Below are positions 24,358 to 33,328 of a stretch of 64,000 bases of DNA, piece by piece. Within the stretch, counting starts at the first letter, position 1. Each line of letters starts with the position of its first letter. Position numbers and translations under genes: made by a program. Source of the DNA: Sphaerochaetaceae bacterium (lineage in GTDB: Bacteria > Spirochaetota > Spirochaetia > Sphaerochaetales > Sphaerochaetaceae); assembly GCA_024405015.1 (NCBI GenBank), contig JAKSPE010000008.1, forward strand, positions 34,064-98,063, in the 5' to 3' direction. The notes under the pieces were generated by a model. That model had not been told where the DNA came from and searched no databases. It worked only from the letters and a program-made list of their open reading frames with translations.

Positions 24358-27300
24358 AGAGAACAGATATCCATCATATCCTTGTCATCGGTTCAGGCCC
24401 TATCGTCATCGGACAGGCCTGTGAGTTCGACTACTCCGGAAACCAGGCAATCAGAGCCCTCAAGGAGGAAGGTTATGAGGTCTCTCTCATCAACCCGAAC
24501 CCTGCAACAGTCATGACGGTCCCAGGCATCGCAGACCACATTTTCCTTGAGCCACTGAACGTGGATTATGTCGAGCGCATCTTCGACCAAGTCGGCCCTG
24601 ATGCCATCCTCTCCACCATGGGAGGCCAAACAGCTTTGAACCTGACCATGGAACTTCAGAAGAAAGGAATCCTCGAGCGCTATGGCGTCAAGGTCATCGG
24701 AGCCTCTGCAGAGGCCATTGAGAAGGCCGAAGACAGAGGAAAGTTCAAGGACCTCATGACCAGCATCGGTTACGAGAGCGCCAAGTCCGCCATCGCACAT
24801 ACAGTAGAAGAGGCTCTGGAAGCAAGAAAGGAGATTCCACTTCCAATCATCATCAGACCTTCCTTCACCTTAGGTGGAATGGGAGGAGCCATTGCCGAGA
24901 CCGAAGAGGAATTCATTCCACTTGTCGAGCATGCACTGGACATGAGTCCTGTTGGCGAAATCCTTTTGGAGGAATCACTTATCGGCTGGAGAGAGTTTGA
25001 AATGGAGGTCATGCGAGACCGCAAGGACAACGCCATCATCGTCTGCTCCATCGAGAACGTAGACCCAATGGGAGTCCATACGGGAGACTCCATCACTGTA
25101 GCACCGATCCAGAGCCTGACCGACAGCGAATACCAGAGAATGCGAACAGCATCCATCGACATCCTCAGAGCCGTCGGTGTCGACTGCGGCGGTTCCAACG
25201 TCCAGTTCGCCATCTCACCAGACCACAAGAGAATGGTCGTCATTGAGATGAACCCAAGAGTCTCAAGATCCTCAGCTCTCGCCTCCAAGGCTACAGGCTA
25301 CCCAATTGCCAGAATCTCAGCAAAGCTTGCTGTAGGATACACACTAGATGAGATCCAGAACGAAATCACAGGAGAGTCCGTCTCCTGCTTTGAGCCTGCT
25401 TTGGACTACGTTGCCGTCAAGGTTCCACGCTTTGAACTTGAGAAGTTCCCGATGGCAGCCTCCGCGCTGGGAACCCAGATGCGCTCTATCGGTGAGACAC
25501 TTGCCCTGGGAAGAACTATGCTGGAAGCCATGAACAAAGCCTTCCGCTCCTCCGAACAGAAGATCGAAGGCCTGGTTACATTGGATCGCAATCGCTACGA
25601 TGTCGACACCCTTCTTGTCAGTGCCCATCCTCTTCGCTATCTTGCTGCCTACACAGTAATTAAGGAAGGCGAAAGGGACATTGAGAAGCTTTCCAAACTC
25701 ACAGGCTTTGATGTCTACTTCCTGTACATGCTCATCGAGCAGGCAGAGCTTGAGACAAGACTGGAAAACGAGGTTCTTACCGACGAGCTTTACAAGCTGG
25801 CAAAAGCAACCGGACTTTCAGACAAGCATATCCGAAAACTTTCCGGTCAGGAGATTCCAAGCACAAGGGAGCTTCCTGCCCGCCACTATGTCGACACCTG
25901 TGCCGGTGAATTCAAGGCACTTACCCCTTACTGCTATAACACATTCGGTGAAAAGGATGAGGGCCAGGGTCTTGGAAAGGATGCCGTCATCATTCTGGCT
26001 TCTGGACCGAACCGAATCGGTCAGGGCCTTGAGTTCGACACCTGCTGCACCCTCTCCTCCAGAGCATTCCGTAAACATGGAACCAAGACCATCATGGTCA
26101 ACTCAAACCCAGAGACGGTCTCCACAGACTACAACACATCAGACAGACTCTACATCGAGCCTCTGACAGCCGAGTCTGTTCTTGACATCATGGCAAAGGA
26201 AGGCACCAAGGATGTCGTAGTCCAACTTGGAGGACAGACACCGCTGAACATGGCAGCAGAACTTGAGGCAAACGGAGCCCACATCATCGGAACCTCCCTC
26301 AAGTCCATCGATGACACCGAGGACCGCGGACTCTTCTCTGCCCTGGTCAATGAGCTGGGACTGCGACAGCCGAACAACAGAAGCGCAATCTCCAGAGAAG
26401 AGATCTACGGCAAAGCCGAAGAGATCGGCTTCCCAGTTCTTCTCAGACCGTCCTTCGTTCTTGGTGGAAGAGCCATGTTCATCGCCTATGACAACAACGG
26501 TCTGGACGAGTTCCTGGAGAGAAACCCAAACATCGAAATCTCTGAAAAGGCTCCGGTCCTGGTTGACCAGTTCCTTGAAGATGCTTTTGAGTATGACCTG
26601 GATGCCGTCTCCGACGGAGAGAGCGTCTACATCGGCGGAATTCTCCAGCACATCGAGGCTGCAGGCATCCACTCCGGTGACTCTGCTGCAGTCTTCCCTC
26701 CTTACAAGTCAAAGCCGGAGATTCTTGACCAGATGCGACAGTGGACGGTCCGTCTTGCCAGAAGACTTCAGGTCAAAGGCCTGATGAACATCCAGTTCGC
26801 CGAAAAGAATGGAGTTCTCTATATTATCGAGGTGAACCCTAGAGCCAGCCGTACAGTCCCATTCATCTCCAAGTCCTCCGGCGTGGACCTCATTGAGGCT
26901 GCCGTCAGAGTCTGGAAAGGCGAAAGCCTCAAGGAACAGGGGCTTGTCAAACAAGACGCCGACTTCGGTGAAGGCCATTGCATCACAGGTTGGGCAATCA
27001 AGGAAGCCGTCTTCTCCTTCGAGCGCTTTGCCAACATTGACCCGATCCTTGGACCGGAGATGCGTTCCACCGGTGAAGTTGCAGGCTACGGAAGAACCTT
27101 CGGCGAAGCCTATGCCAAGAGCCAGATCTCCGCTGGAAACACCTTGCCGATCAAGGGAAGAGTCATCATTGCCGTCAATAAGCACGACAGACAGACCATC
27201 GTCCCAATCGCAAAAGCCCTGAAGGAGCTTGGCTTCCATATCCTTGCGACAAAGGGAACTGCACGAGATCTTTTTGAGAACGGACTATTGGCAGATGTTG

Positions 27301-27551
27301 TACTGAAGGTCCAGGATGGACATCCGAATGTGGTTGACTACATTCGTCAGCATCGCGTCGATCTGATCATTGACACCCCAATGGGTGTGAACTCCAACAA
27401 TGCCAAATATGATGACATCAGAACCGAAGCTGTAAGGTTCCACATCCCTTACACCACAACCACCTCTGCAGCAAAGGCCGCAGTCGATGCCATCCGCTAC
27501 ATGCAGGAGAAGAAGTTCGTCGTTCGCGAGCTTCCTGCCATGAAAAACTGA
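24354..27551 (+). CDS. carB: Carbamoyl-phosphate synthase large subunit
   Basis: Makes carbamoyl phosphate from bicarbonate, ammonia and two ATP. 1065 residues, full length. The two homologous ATP-grasp halves are clear: VIGSGPIVIGQACEFDYSG near the N-terminus and ILASGPNRIGQGLEFDTCC at about residue 545, with IIRPSFTLGGMGG and LLRPSFVLGGRAM as the matching ATP-grasp loops; the MGS-like allosteric domain (about 930-1065) carries LGFHILATKGTA and IDTPMG. Translationally coupled to carA. Confidence 0.98.
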   Translation: MKRTDIHHILVIGSGPIVIGQACEFDYSGNQAIRALKEEGYEVSLINPNPATVMTVPGIADHIFLEPLNVDYVERIFDQVGPDAILSTMGGQTALNLTMELQKKGILERYGVKVIGASAEAIEKAEDRGKFKDLMTSIGYESAKSAIAHTVEEALEARKEIPLPIIIRPSFTLGGMGGAIAETEEEFIPLVEHALDMSPVGEILLEESLIGWREFEMEVMRDRKDNAIIVCSIENVDPMGVHTGDSITVAPIQSLTDSEYQRMRTASIDILRAVGVDCGGSNVQFAISPDHKRMVVIEMNPRVSRSSALASKATGYPIARISAKLAVGYTLDEIQNEITGESVSCFEPALDYVAVKVPRFELEKFPMAASALGTQMRSIGETLALGRTMLEAMNKAFRSSEQKIEGLVTLDRNRYDVDTLLVSAHPLRYLAAYTVIKEGERDIEKLSKLTGFDVYFLYMLIEQAELETRLENEVLTDELYKLAKATGLSDKHIRKLSGQEIPSTRELPARHYVDTCAGEFKALTPYCYNTFGEKDEGQGLGKDAVIILASGPNRIGQGLEFDTCCTLSSRAFRKHGTKTIMVNSNPETVSTDYNTSDRLYIEPLTAESVLDIMAKEGTKDVVVQLGGQTPLNMAAELEANGAHIIGTSLKSIDDTEDRGLFSALVNELGLRQPNNRSAISREEIYGKAEEIGFPVLLRPSFVLGGRAMFIAYDNNGLDEFLERNPNIEISEKAPVLVDQFLEDAFEYDLDAVSDGESVYIGGILQHIEAAGIHSGDSAAVFPPYKSKPEILDQMRQWTVRLARRLQVKGLMNIQFAEKNGVLYIIEVNPRASRTVPFISKSSGVDLIEAAVRVWKGESLKEQGLVKQDADFGEGHCITGWAIKEAVFSFERFANIDPILGPEMRSTGEVAGYGRTFGEAYAKSQISAGNTLPIKGRVIIAVNKHDRQTIVPIAKALKELGFHILATKGTARDLFENGLLADVVLKVQDGHPNVVDYIRQHRVDLIIDTPMGVNSNNAKYDDIRTEAVRFHIPYTTTTSAAKAAVDAIRYMQEKKFVVRELPAMKN

Positions 27552-27573
27552 ATTCTACAATTTGTTCCCCGAC

Positions 27574-27608
27574 AGGGCTGTGACATTCATGTTGCAGCCC
27601 TATTCTTT
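27574..27608 (+). terminator. Probable carAB terminator
   Basis: AGGGCTG (27574-27580) pairs with CAGCCCT (27595-27601); inner ACAT/ATGT pairing extends the stem. The following TATTCTTTT is only moderately T-rich. Confidence 0.6.
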
Positions 27609-27618
27609 TCTCAGGGCC

Positions 27619-27754
27619 CGATTGTGTCATTGGCTGCTTCGATGCCTGTGCATTCCAGCCTGCCACGGCCTGCGGGGCAGGATAGCCCAAGCGAGGCCGG
27701 CATGGCGTCCTGAAAGGGGCATGCAGCAGGCCTTGAACGGCCTATGCACATGAG
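27619..27754 (+). repeat. R2 structured repeat, copy 1
   Basis: A 136-bp GC-rich intergenic element, from CGATTGTG to CACATGAG, with near-identical copy 2 at 63501-63634 and diverged, inverted copy 3 at 63776-63915. The core holds a nested hairpin: GGGC-AGGATA-GCCC inside an outer stem GGCCT/AGGCC with TGCC/GGCA beyond it; a second hairpin AGGCC-TTGAAC-GGCCT follows. It sits between carB and a convergent gene. May be a structured RNA, a mobile repeat or a protein-binding site. Confidence 0.85.
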
Positions 27755-27760
27755 GCAATC

Positions 27761-28549
27761 TCATATAAGAAAAGCATTTATCATATCGTCTATGATATGG
27801 ATGTCCAACGGGAGATCCTTGTTTTCCATTGTCACAATGAGATCTCTACCTAAAAGGATTCCGTTTCCCTCATACTCTCTGAGCTTTAAGACGGTATCGG
27901 ATACGTAACTTGAAACATCCATCATGCCAAGATGCTCCCAGAAATAGACCTTTCGATTCCTTTTGTTGAGAACCATGAAATCAGGCTTTCTCATTTTAGT
28001 GCCATCATTTACATGGATTTCCGTCTCATAGACGTACAGGATTCCACGGGCTTTGAGCCTGTTTGCAATCATGAGCTCACTTTTCGATTTGACATACTCT
28101 CCGTTTTCAGTCAGGTATGCAGCGGTCCCGATCTTATAAGGAAGCTTCGGCCGTCTGTTTTTTTCATACCACTGTCTTGCATATTCCTCATCCGAGTCGA
28201 CCTTCACAACCAAAGCTCTTCTGTCAGGACGCAGACTGTCGTAAACATCCTCAGGGAAAATGCATTTCGCGATTCTCTTTGAAAAGACCGAAAGCAAACG
28301 TTCAGAACGCTTTGAAGCAGCAATGACTTTTGCCTCGTATTCCTGCTGCGCCAGTGCCCTGATCAGCTTCATATCGGACTTTCCAAGAGGCACCCTTTTC
28401 TCAGAATCGTGATTCCAATGATACACGACCCTTCCCTTTTCTCGAGAAACCCAAAGAGTGCCGTTGATATGCTTGCGGCTTTCGAGTCTCTCCCGAACCG
28501 TTCTCATCTGTGAGATTTTTGAATTGATCTTTTGAATTAAGTTGTCCAT
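27761..28549 (-). CDS. PD-(D/E)XK-nuclease-like hypothetical protein
   Basis: A 262-residue protein of unknown function found in many anaerobes. The N-terminal half is basic and helical (coiled-coil-like). The C-terminal half has a pattern resembling the PD-(D/E)XK nuclease fold: KSKSELMIANRL (Glu on helix 1), KPDFMVLNKRNRKVYFWEHLG (Asp in PDF, Glu in WEH) and LIVTME later. I recognise the family pattern but not a defined role; a DNA-processing or defence-related function would be an inference. Repeat R2 copy 1 ends 6 nt after its stop. Confidence 0.6.
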   Translation of the reverse strand: MDNLIQKINSKISQMRTVRERLESRKHINGTLWVSREKGRVVYHWNHDSEKRVPLGKSDMKLIRALAQQEYEAKVIAASKRSERLLSVFSKRIAKCIFPEDVYDSLRPDRRALVVKVDSDEEYARQWYEKNRRPKLPYKIGTAAYLTENGEYVKSKSELMIANRLKARGILYVYETEIHVNDGTKMRKPDFMVLNKRNRKVYFWEHLGMMDVSSYVSDTVLKLREYEGNGILLGRDLIVTMENKDLPLDIHIIDDMINAFLI

Positions 28550-28719
28550 CGAAAAGCCTATACTGTAGAACTGTCAAAAATATTTTGGAATACAGCAAAA
28601 AGAATGTATTTTTCAAAAAAAAACTCACAAATACATCTAGCAAACTGCCAATTCAGGCTCCTGGCCTCTGCTTCGCCCCATATTTAGCTAACCATCGTTA
28701 ACCTTTTTGCCGTTTTCTA

Positions 28720-28748
28720 TTGACCACTGCAGTAGTTGGCAGTATTTT
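28720..28748 (+). promoter_or_regulatory. Promoter of the ABC-2 transporter operon
   Basis: -35 TTGACC (28720-28725), a 17-bp spacer and -10 TATTTT (28743-28748), 34 bp upstream of the start codon. Confidence 0.45.
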
Positions 28749-28782
28749 TGCTATTGATAATAAAGTGAAAGGGAGAAGATCC

Positions 28783-29496
28783 ATGCTTAACATCAAGAAT
28801 CTCACAAAATCCTATGGTGAGAAAAAAGCGGTTGACGATCTCAGCCTGGAGATCAAAAACGGTGAGATCTATGGTTTCATCGGCCACAACGGAGCCGGAA
28901 AGACAACCACAATCAAATCCGTTGTCGGAATCCTTGATTTCGATGAGGGAACCATCACAATTGACAACACAGACATCAAGGACAACCCGATCGAATGCAA
29001 GAGAAAGATTGCCTATATTCCTGACAATCCTGACCTCTATGACTACATGTCAGGAATCAAATATCTGAACTTCGTCTGTGACATCTATGGCATTAGTGCC
29101 CAGGACAGAGCAGAAAGAATCCGAAAATATGCAGATCTCTTTGAGCTCACCCAGGACCTCGCCCAGCCGATCAGTGCCTATTCCCATGGAATGAAGCAGA
29201 AGCTTGCCATCATCTCCGCATGGGTACATGAGCCAAAGCTCATCATCATGGATGAGCCTTTTGTCGGACTTGATCCAAAGGCCGCACACATCCTCAAGCA
29301 GATGATGAGAGAACTCTGTGACAACGGCGGCGCCATCTTCTTCTCAACCCACGTACTTGAAGTTGCTGAGAAGCTTTGCGACAAGGTTGCCATCATTAAG
29401 GCAGGAAAGCTCATCAAGAGCGGCACCATGGACGAAGTAAAGGGAGACGCATCTTTGGAAAGCGTATTCCTCGAATTGGAGGAAGTCGATGCTTAA
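28783..29496 (+). CDS. ABC transporter ATP-binding protein (ABC-2 exporter type)
   Basis: ATPase of an exporter, 237 residues. Walker A GHNGAGKTT is at residues 34-42, the signature loop reads SHGMKQK, Walker B LIIMDEPFVGLD and the switch His is in FFSTHVLE. The ATG at 28783 follows GGGAGAAG at good spacing; 21 more in-frame codons upstream cover the promoter. It overlaps its membrane partner by 8 nt. Substrate is unknown; candidates are lipids, peptides or drugs. Confidence 0.93.
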   Translation: MLNIKNLTKSYGEKKAVDDLSLEIKNGEIYGFIGHNGAGKTTTIKSVVGILDFDEGTITIDNTDIKDNPIECKRKIAYIPDNPDLYDYMSGIKYLNFVCDIYGISAQDRAERIRKYADLFELTQDLAQPISAYSHGMKQKLAIISAWVHEPKLIIMDEPFVGLDPKAAHILKQMMRELCDNGGAIFFSTHVLEVAEKLCDKVAIIKAGKLIKSGTMDEVKGDASLESVFLELEEVDA

Positions 29497-31087
29497 AGCC
29501 TTGCTTCGCAAGCAGTTGCTTGAGATTTACAGGAGTTTCTTCTACGACTACAAGAAGAACAAGGTCCGATCCCGTGCCAACATGATCGCCTTCATCATCT
29601 TTTATGTGGTCCTTATGGTAGGAATCCTGGGAGGATCTTTCAGCGCGCTGGCATACGGACTGGCATCCGCATTTGTCCCAGCAGGACTTGGATGGCTCTA
29701 TTTCGACATCATGCTCCTCATCGCCATTGTACTGGGAATCTTCGGAACGGTTTTCAACACCTACTCCTCCCTCTACCTTGCAACGGACAATGACCTTTTG
29801 CTGTCCATGCCGATTCCACCTAGAAGCATCCTCCTCGCCAGACTTCTTGGCGTCTACATGATGGACCTTCTGTTCAGTGGCGTCGTCCTGATTCCGACCG
29901 TGATCATGTACTACATCTTCGCACCGGTCAGCTTTGCCACAATCGCAGGCCCTATCATCATGGTCGTTCTGGTGACAGTCTTCGTCATGGTGCTCTCCGT
30001 CGCACTGGGTTGGGTCATTGCAAAAGCCAGCACAAAGTTCAAGAACAAGAGCTTCATCTCTGTGCTTGTCGCCCTTCTCGGTATCGGCGTCTATTATGTC
30101 GTCTACTTCAAAGCCTTCAACGCAATTGAGGCAATGATGATGAATATGCAGGACATCTCCATTGAGATCACAGGATTCACAAAGGTCTTCTACTTCATCG
30201 GAAGTGCAGGAGAAGGAAAACTGATTCCTGTCATTGGCATGACAGCCGTCATCGCAGCATTGACAGCTGTGGTCCTTACCGTTCTGAGCAGATCCTTCAT
30301 CAAGATCGTCACAACAAAGACGGGAAATGCAAAGATCGAATACAGAGAGAAGACCGCCAAGGCAAACAGCGTCAGAGCAGCCATCCTCAAAAAGGAACTT
30401 GCAAGATTCACATCCAGTTCCACCTACATGCTCAACTGTGGTCTGGGATCAGTCCTGATGGTCCTTGCCGCCGCCATGCTGGTCATCAAGGGAAAGGTCT
30501 TTTCAGAGGCACTGCTCTCCACCTTTGGCGGAATGAACGGCGTTCTGAGCGTGATGCTTGCGGGAGCCATGGTGTTCATCATGTCCATGAACGACAGCAC
30601 AGCATGTTCCGTCTCCCTGGAGGGAAAGGACATCTGGATCTACCAGAGCATGCCGATTGCCACATCCGATGTGCTTTGGGGAAAGTTCATGGTCCATATT
30701 GTGATCACCCTCGTCCCAGGCCTTCTTCTGGCTTTCGCACTGTGCGTCACCTTTGGCATCACAGCACTTCAGACCGTTTTGGTTCTGCTGTTCACAGCAA
30801 TCGCTTGCGTCTTTGGAGGAGCTTTTGGGCTTATGATCAACCTGAAGAAGCCGAACCAGAACTGGACAAGTGAAGCCATGGTCGTGAAGCAGAGCTTCGG
30901 CGTCATGATTGCCATGTTCGGCGGGTGGCTGTTCGGCATGGTGGTCATCGTAAGCGGAATCCTACTTGCAAAGACCATTTCCGCCACGTTGATCCTTGTC
31001 CTTTGGTCCATAGTGACAATTATCTTGGACGTTCTTTTGTTCTGTTGGCTAAAGACAAAGGGCTGTCGCATATTCCAGTCACTATAA
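29489..31087 (+). CDS. ABC-2 type exporter membrane subunit
   Basis: A 532-residue membrane protein with about twelve hydrophobic segments, partner of the preceding ATPase. The pattern of a cytoplasmic N-terminus, the motif LYLATDNDLLLSMPIPPRSILLARLLGVY after the second to third helix, and a matching DIWIYQSMPIATSDVLWGKF in the second half fits the large putative ABC-exporter family with two homologous halves. The repeated L(S/Q)MPI sequence shows the internal duplication. It ends at a strong terminator. Confidence 0.88.
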   Translation: MLKALLRKQLLEIYRSFFYDYKKNKVRSRANMIAFIIFYVVLMVGILGGSFSALAYGLASAFVPAGLGWLYFDIMLLIAIVLGIFGTVFNTYSSLYLATDNDLLLSMPIPPRSILLARLLGVYMMDLLFSGVVLIPTVIMYYIFAPVSFATIAGPIIMVVLVTVFVMVLSVALGWVIAKASTKFKNKSFISVLVALLGIGVYYVVYFKAFNAIEAMMMNMQDISIEITGFTKVFYFIGSAGEGKLIPVIGMTAVIAALTAVVLTVLSRSFIKIVTTKTGNAKIEYREKTAKANSVRAAILKKELARFTSSSTYMLNCGLGSVLMVLAAAMLVIKGKVFSEALLSTFGGMNGVLSVMLAGAMVFIMSMNDSTACSVSLEGKDIWIYQSMPIATSDVLWGKFMVHIVITLVPGLLLAFALCVTFGITALQTVLVLLFTAIACVFGGAFGLMINLKKPNQNWTSEAMVVKQSFGVMIAMFGGWLFGMVVIVSGILLAKTISATLILVLWSIVTIILDVLLFCWLKTKGCRIFQSL

Positions 31088-31120
31088 AAAGAATTAATTC
31101 TTTACATTTAAACAACTTAA

Positions 31121-31162
31121 AAACAAAGCCGATTAGATTTGAGTCTTTTCGGCTTTGTTTCT
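31121..31162 (+). terminator. Intrinsic terminator after the ABC-2 operon
   Basis: A 12-bp stem (AAACAAAGCCGA, 31121-31132, with TCGGCTTTGTTT, 31149-31160) followed by CTTT. Confidence 0.8.
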
Positions 31163-31174
31163 TTAGACAAATCC

Positions 31175-31203
31175 TTGACAGATTAGCGATTTGAATCTAT
31201 AAG
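31175..31203 (+). promoter_or_regulatory. Strong promoter of the leader-peptide/TrpXYZ-like operon
   Basis: Consensus -35 TTGACA (31175-31180), a 17-bp spacer and -10 TATAAG (31198-31203); start expected near 31210, giving about 40 nt before the leader peptide. Confidence 0.75.
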
Positions 31204-31249
31204 TGAAATCAGCAGTCATTCAGACTTTATATTCTACAAGGAGAACATC

Positions 31250-31342
31250 ATGAGAAAGTCATTCGAGTTTAGATACTTTACTTCTTCTCGTGATTTCTTC
31301 TGGTTCGCCTTTAGAACCCTTGCAGGATGTCTGAGTGATTGA
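31250..31342 (+). CDS. Aromatic-rich leader peptide (30 aa), attenuation control
   Basis: ATG 31250 is preceded by AAGGAG at 31238-31243, an ideal ribosome-binding site. The peptide begins MRKSFEFRYFTSS and continues with FFWFAF at residues 16-21; nine of 30 residues are aromatic (seven Phe, one Tyr, one Trp). The stop codon (31340) is 5 nt past GTCTGAG, which can pair with CTCAGAC in the following terminator loop. The layout copies that of pheA-type leaders: stalling at codons 16-21 leaves GTCTGAG free to pair, completion of translation covers it. Too short for most gene callers. Confidence 0.75.
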   Translation: MRKSFEFRYFTSSRDFFWFAFRTLAGCLSD

Positions 31343-31387
31343 GTAGAAAAGTGATTTGAGCTCTCCTCAGACGGAGAGCTTTTTTTT
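31329..31387 (+). promoter_or_regulatory. Transcription attenuator: terminator and competing pairing
   Basis: Terminator: AGCTCTCC (31359-31366), loop TCAGAC, GGAGAGCT (31373-31380), then eight Ts to 31387. Competing pairing: GTCTGAG (31329-31335) with CTCAGAC (31366-31372), which takes the loop and one stem base of the terminator. It lies between the leader peptide and the first transporter gene. Whether the two folds fully exclude each other needs a folding calculation. Confidence 0.7.
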
Positions 31388-31414
31388 GGAATTCATTTTA
31401 GTGAGGTATATAAA

Positions 31415-32383
31415 ATGACAACAGCTAAGAAAATCGTTTGCCTGGCACTGGTTCTCGCCATGGCATGTGTTAGCGTCTTCGCTCAGGCAGCTCCAGAAGA
31501 AGCAGCAAAGACATCTTACAAGATCGGTATCTGCCAGGTCGTCCAGCACCCAGCTCTTGATGCAGCATCACAGGGCTTCATGGATGCAGTCAAGGCAGCT
31601 ATGGGCGAGGATGCAGTTTCCTTCGATTACCAGAACGCTTCTGGTGACCCTTCCATCTGTACAACAATCGTCAACGGTTTCGTTTCCGCTAATGTTGACC
31701 TGATTCTCGCAAACGCTACTCTCCCACTCCAGACAGCAGCTGCTGCAACAGGTGACATCCCAGTTCTCGGAACATCCATCACAAACTACTCCGTCGCTCT
31801 TGATATGCCAGAGATGGGCAAGACAACAGGCATCAACGTTTCCGGTGCAAGTGACCTCGCTCCTATCGACAAGCAGGCAGAGATGATCGTTGAGCTGTTC
31901 CCAAACGTCAAGAACGTCGGACTCCTCTACTGCTCCGCTGAGCCAAACTCCATCTACCAGATCGAGCTCATGGAAGAGGCACTCACAGCTATGGGCGTCA
32001 AGTTCGAGAGATTCGCATTCGCAGACTCCAACGATATCGCTTCCGTCACAACAGCAGCTTGCCAGAAGTGTGATGTCATCTACGTCCCAACTGACAACAC
32101 AGCAGCTTCCAGTACAGAGACAATCAGAAACGTCGTCGAGCCAGCTAAGGTTCCAGTCATCGCAGGTGAGGAAGGAATCTGCTCCGGTTGTGGTGTTGCA
32201 ACACTTTCCATCAGCTACTACGACCTTGGATACACAACAGGTAAGATGGCTGTAAAGGTTCTCAACGGCGAAGACATCTCCAAGATGCCAATCGAGTTTG
32301 CAGAGACTTCCACAAAGAAGTACAATGCAGAGCTCTGCGAGATCTACGGCATCACAGCTCCAGCTGACTACGAGAAGATCTGA
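31415..32383 (+). CDS. ABC transporter substrate-binding protein, TrpX-like (PF04392 type)
   Basis: Periplasmic binding protein of 322 residues. Signal peptide MTTAKKIVCLALVLAMACVSVFAQA. The mature part has the two-lobe fold of the ABC_sub_bind family: YKIGICQVVQHPALDAASQGFMDA, VDLILANATLPLQTAAAATGDIPVLGTSITNY, FPNVKNVGLLYCSAEPNS and DVIYVPTDNTAASSTETI. Members studied elsewhere carry tryptophan or other aromatic amino acids, and the Phe-rich leader in front supports an aromatic amino acid here (inference). Ribosome-binding site GTGAGG. First structural gene of a three-gene importer. Confidence 0.92.
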   Translation: MTTAKKIVCLALVLAMACVSVFAQAAPEEAAKTSYKIGICQVVQHPALDAASQGFMDAVKAAMGEDAVSFDYQNASGDPSICTTIVNGFVSANVDLILANATLPLQTAAAATGDIPVLGTSITNYSVALDMPEMGKTTGINVSGASDLAPIDKQAEMIVELFPNVKNVGLLYCSAEPNSIYQIELMEEALTAMGVKFERFAFADSNDIASVTTAACQKCDVIYVPTDNTAASSTETIRNVVEPAKVPVIAGEEGICSGCGVATLSISYYDLGYTTGKMAVKVLNGEDISKMPIEFAETSTKKYNAELCEIYGITAPADYEKI

Positions 32384-32419
32384 GATCAAAACAACTAGCA
32401 ATTTTCGGAGGGATTTAAC

Positions 32420-33328
32420 GTGAACATTGCTTCGCTAATCAGCGCCTTACCTGGCGCAACAGCTCAGGGCCTGATATGGGGAATCATGGCGATAGGAGTA
32501 TACATCACCTACAAGGTACTCGATATCGCCGACCTCACCGTTGACGGTACCATGGCAACAGGTGGCGCTGTCTGTGTCATGATGATGATAAATGGTGCAA
32601 ACCTTTGGGTTGCACTCATTTGCGCCGTTATCGCAGGTGCGATAGCAGGTCTCGTAACAGGTCTCTTCCATACAGCAATGGGAATTCCCGCAATCCTTGC
32701 GGGAATTCTCACGCAATTGAGCCTGTATTCCATTAACCTTGCAATCATGGGTTTCAAAGCAAACCAGGGAATAAACGTTACAAAGTACCATCTTCTTGTC
32801 AGTGCAAGAAATGTGAAGCACATTGCAGCCAACAACCCAATCTTCGTCATGGTCATCGTGACTGCCCTTCTCATCGGCTTCCTCTATTGGTTCTTCGGAA
32901 CTGAACTTGGAGCTGCTCTCAGAGCAACCGGTTCCAACGAGAAGATGGCCAGAGCACAGGGTATCAACGTCAACGTTGGAAAGATCATCGGTCTTATGAT
33001 CTCCAACGGAATCGTCGCCCTCGCCTCTGCACTGTATGCACAGTACCAGGGTGCCGTCGATGTCAACATGGGTCGTGGTGGTATTGTCATCGGACTTGCA
33101 GCCGTCATCATCAGTGCCGTCCTGTTCGGAAAGATCTTCCAGAACTTCGCACTGCAGCTTGTTGGTGTATCTCTTGGTGCTGTCATCTATTACATCGTAA
33201 TCCAGTTTGTCCTGTGGCTTGGTCTGAACACCAACCTCCTCAAACTTCTGCAGGCTTTGGTCGTCGCAGTCTTCCTTGCCATCCCTTATTGGAAGGCAAA
33301 AATGACAAAGGGGGCAAAGCATGCTTGA
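32420..33328 (+). CDS. ABC transporter permease, TrpY-like
   Basis: Membrane subunit of 302 residues with about eight to nine hydrophobic helices, of the BPD_transp_2 family. The N-terminal block GLIWGIMAIGVYITYKVLDIADLTVDGT is typical of permeases paired with PF04392 binding proteins; LRATGSNEKMARAQGINV is the cytoplasmic coupling loop. The start is a GTG at 32420 behind GGAGGG. It overlaps the ATPase gene by 8 nt. Confidence 0.92.
   Translation: MNIASLISALPGATAQGLIWGIMAIGVYITYKVLDIADLTVDGTMATGGAVCVMMMINGANLWVALICAVIAGAIAGLVTGLFHTAMGIPAILAGILTQLSLYSINLAIMGFKANQGINVTKYHLLVSARNVKHIAANNPIFVMVIVTALLIGFLYWFFGTELGAALRATGSNEKMARAQGINVNVGKIIGLMISNGIVALASALYAQYQGAVDVNMGRGGIVIGLAAVIISAVLFGKIFQNFALQLVGVSLGAVIYYIVIQFVLWLGLNTNLLKLLQALVVAVFLAIPYWKAKMTKGAKHA

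Noticed and set aside
31329..31387. T-box riboswitch in front of the TrpXYZ-like operon
   Set aside because: No T-box sequence (TGGNACC) or specifier loop; the leader is about 200 nt in all and contains a well-formed leader peptide instead.
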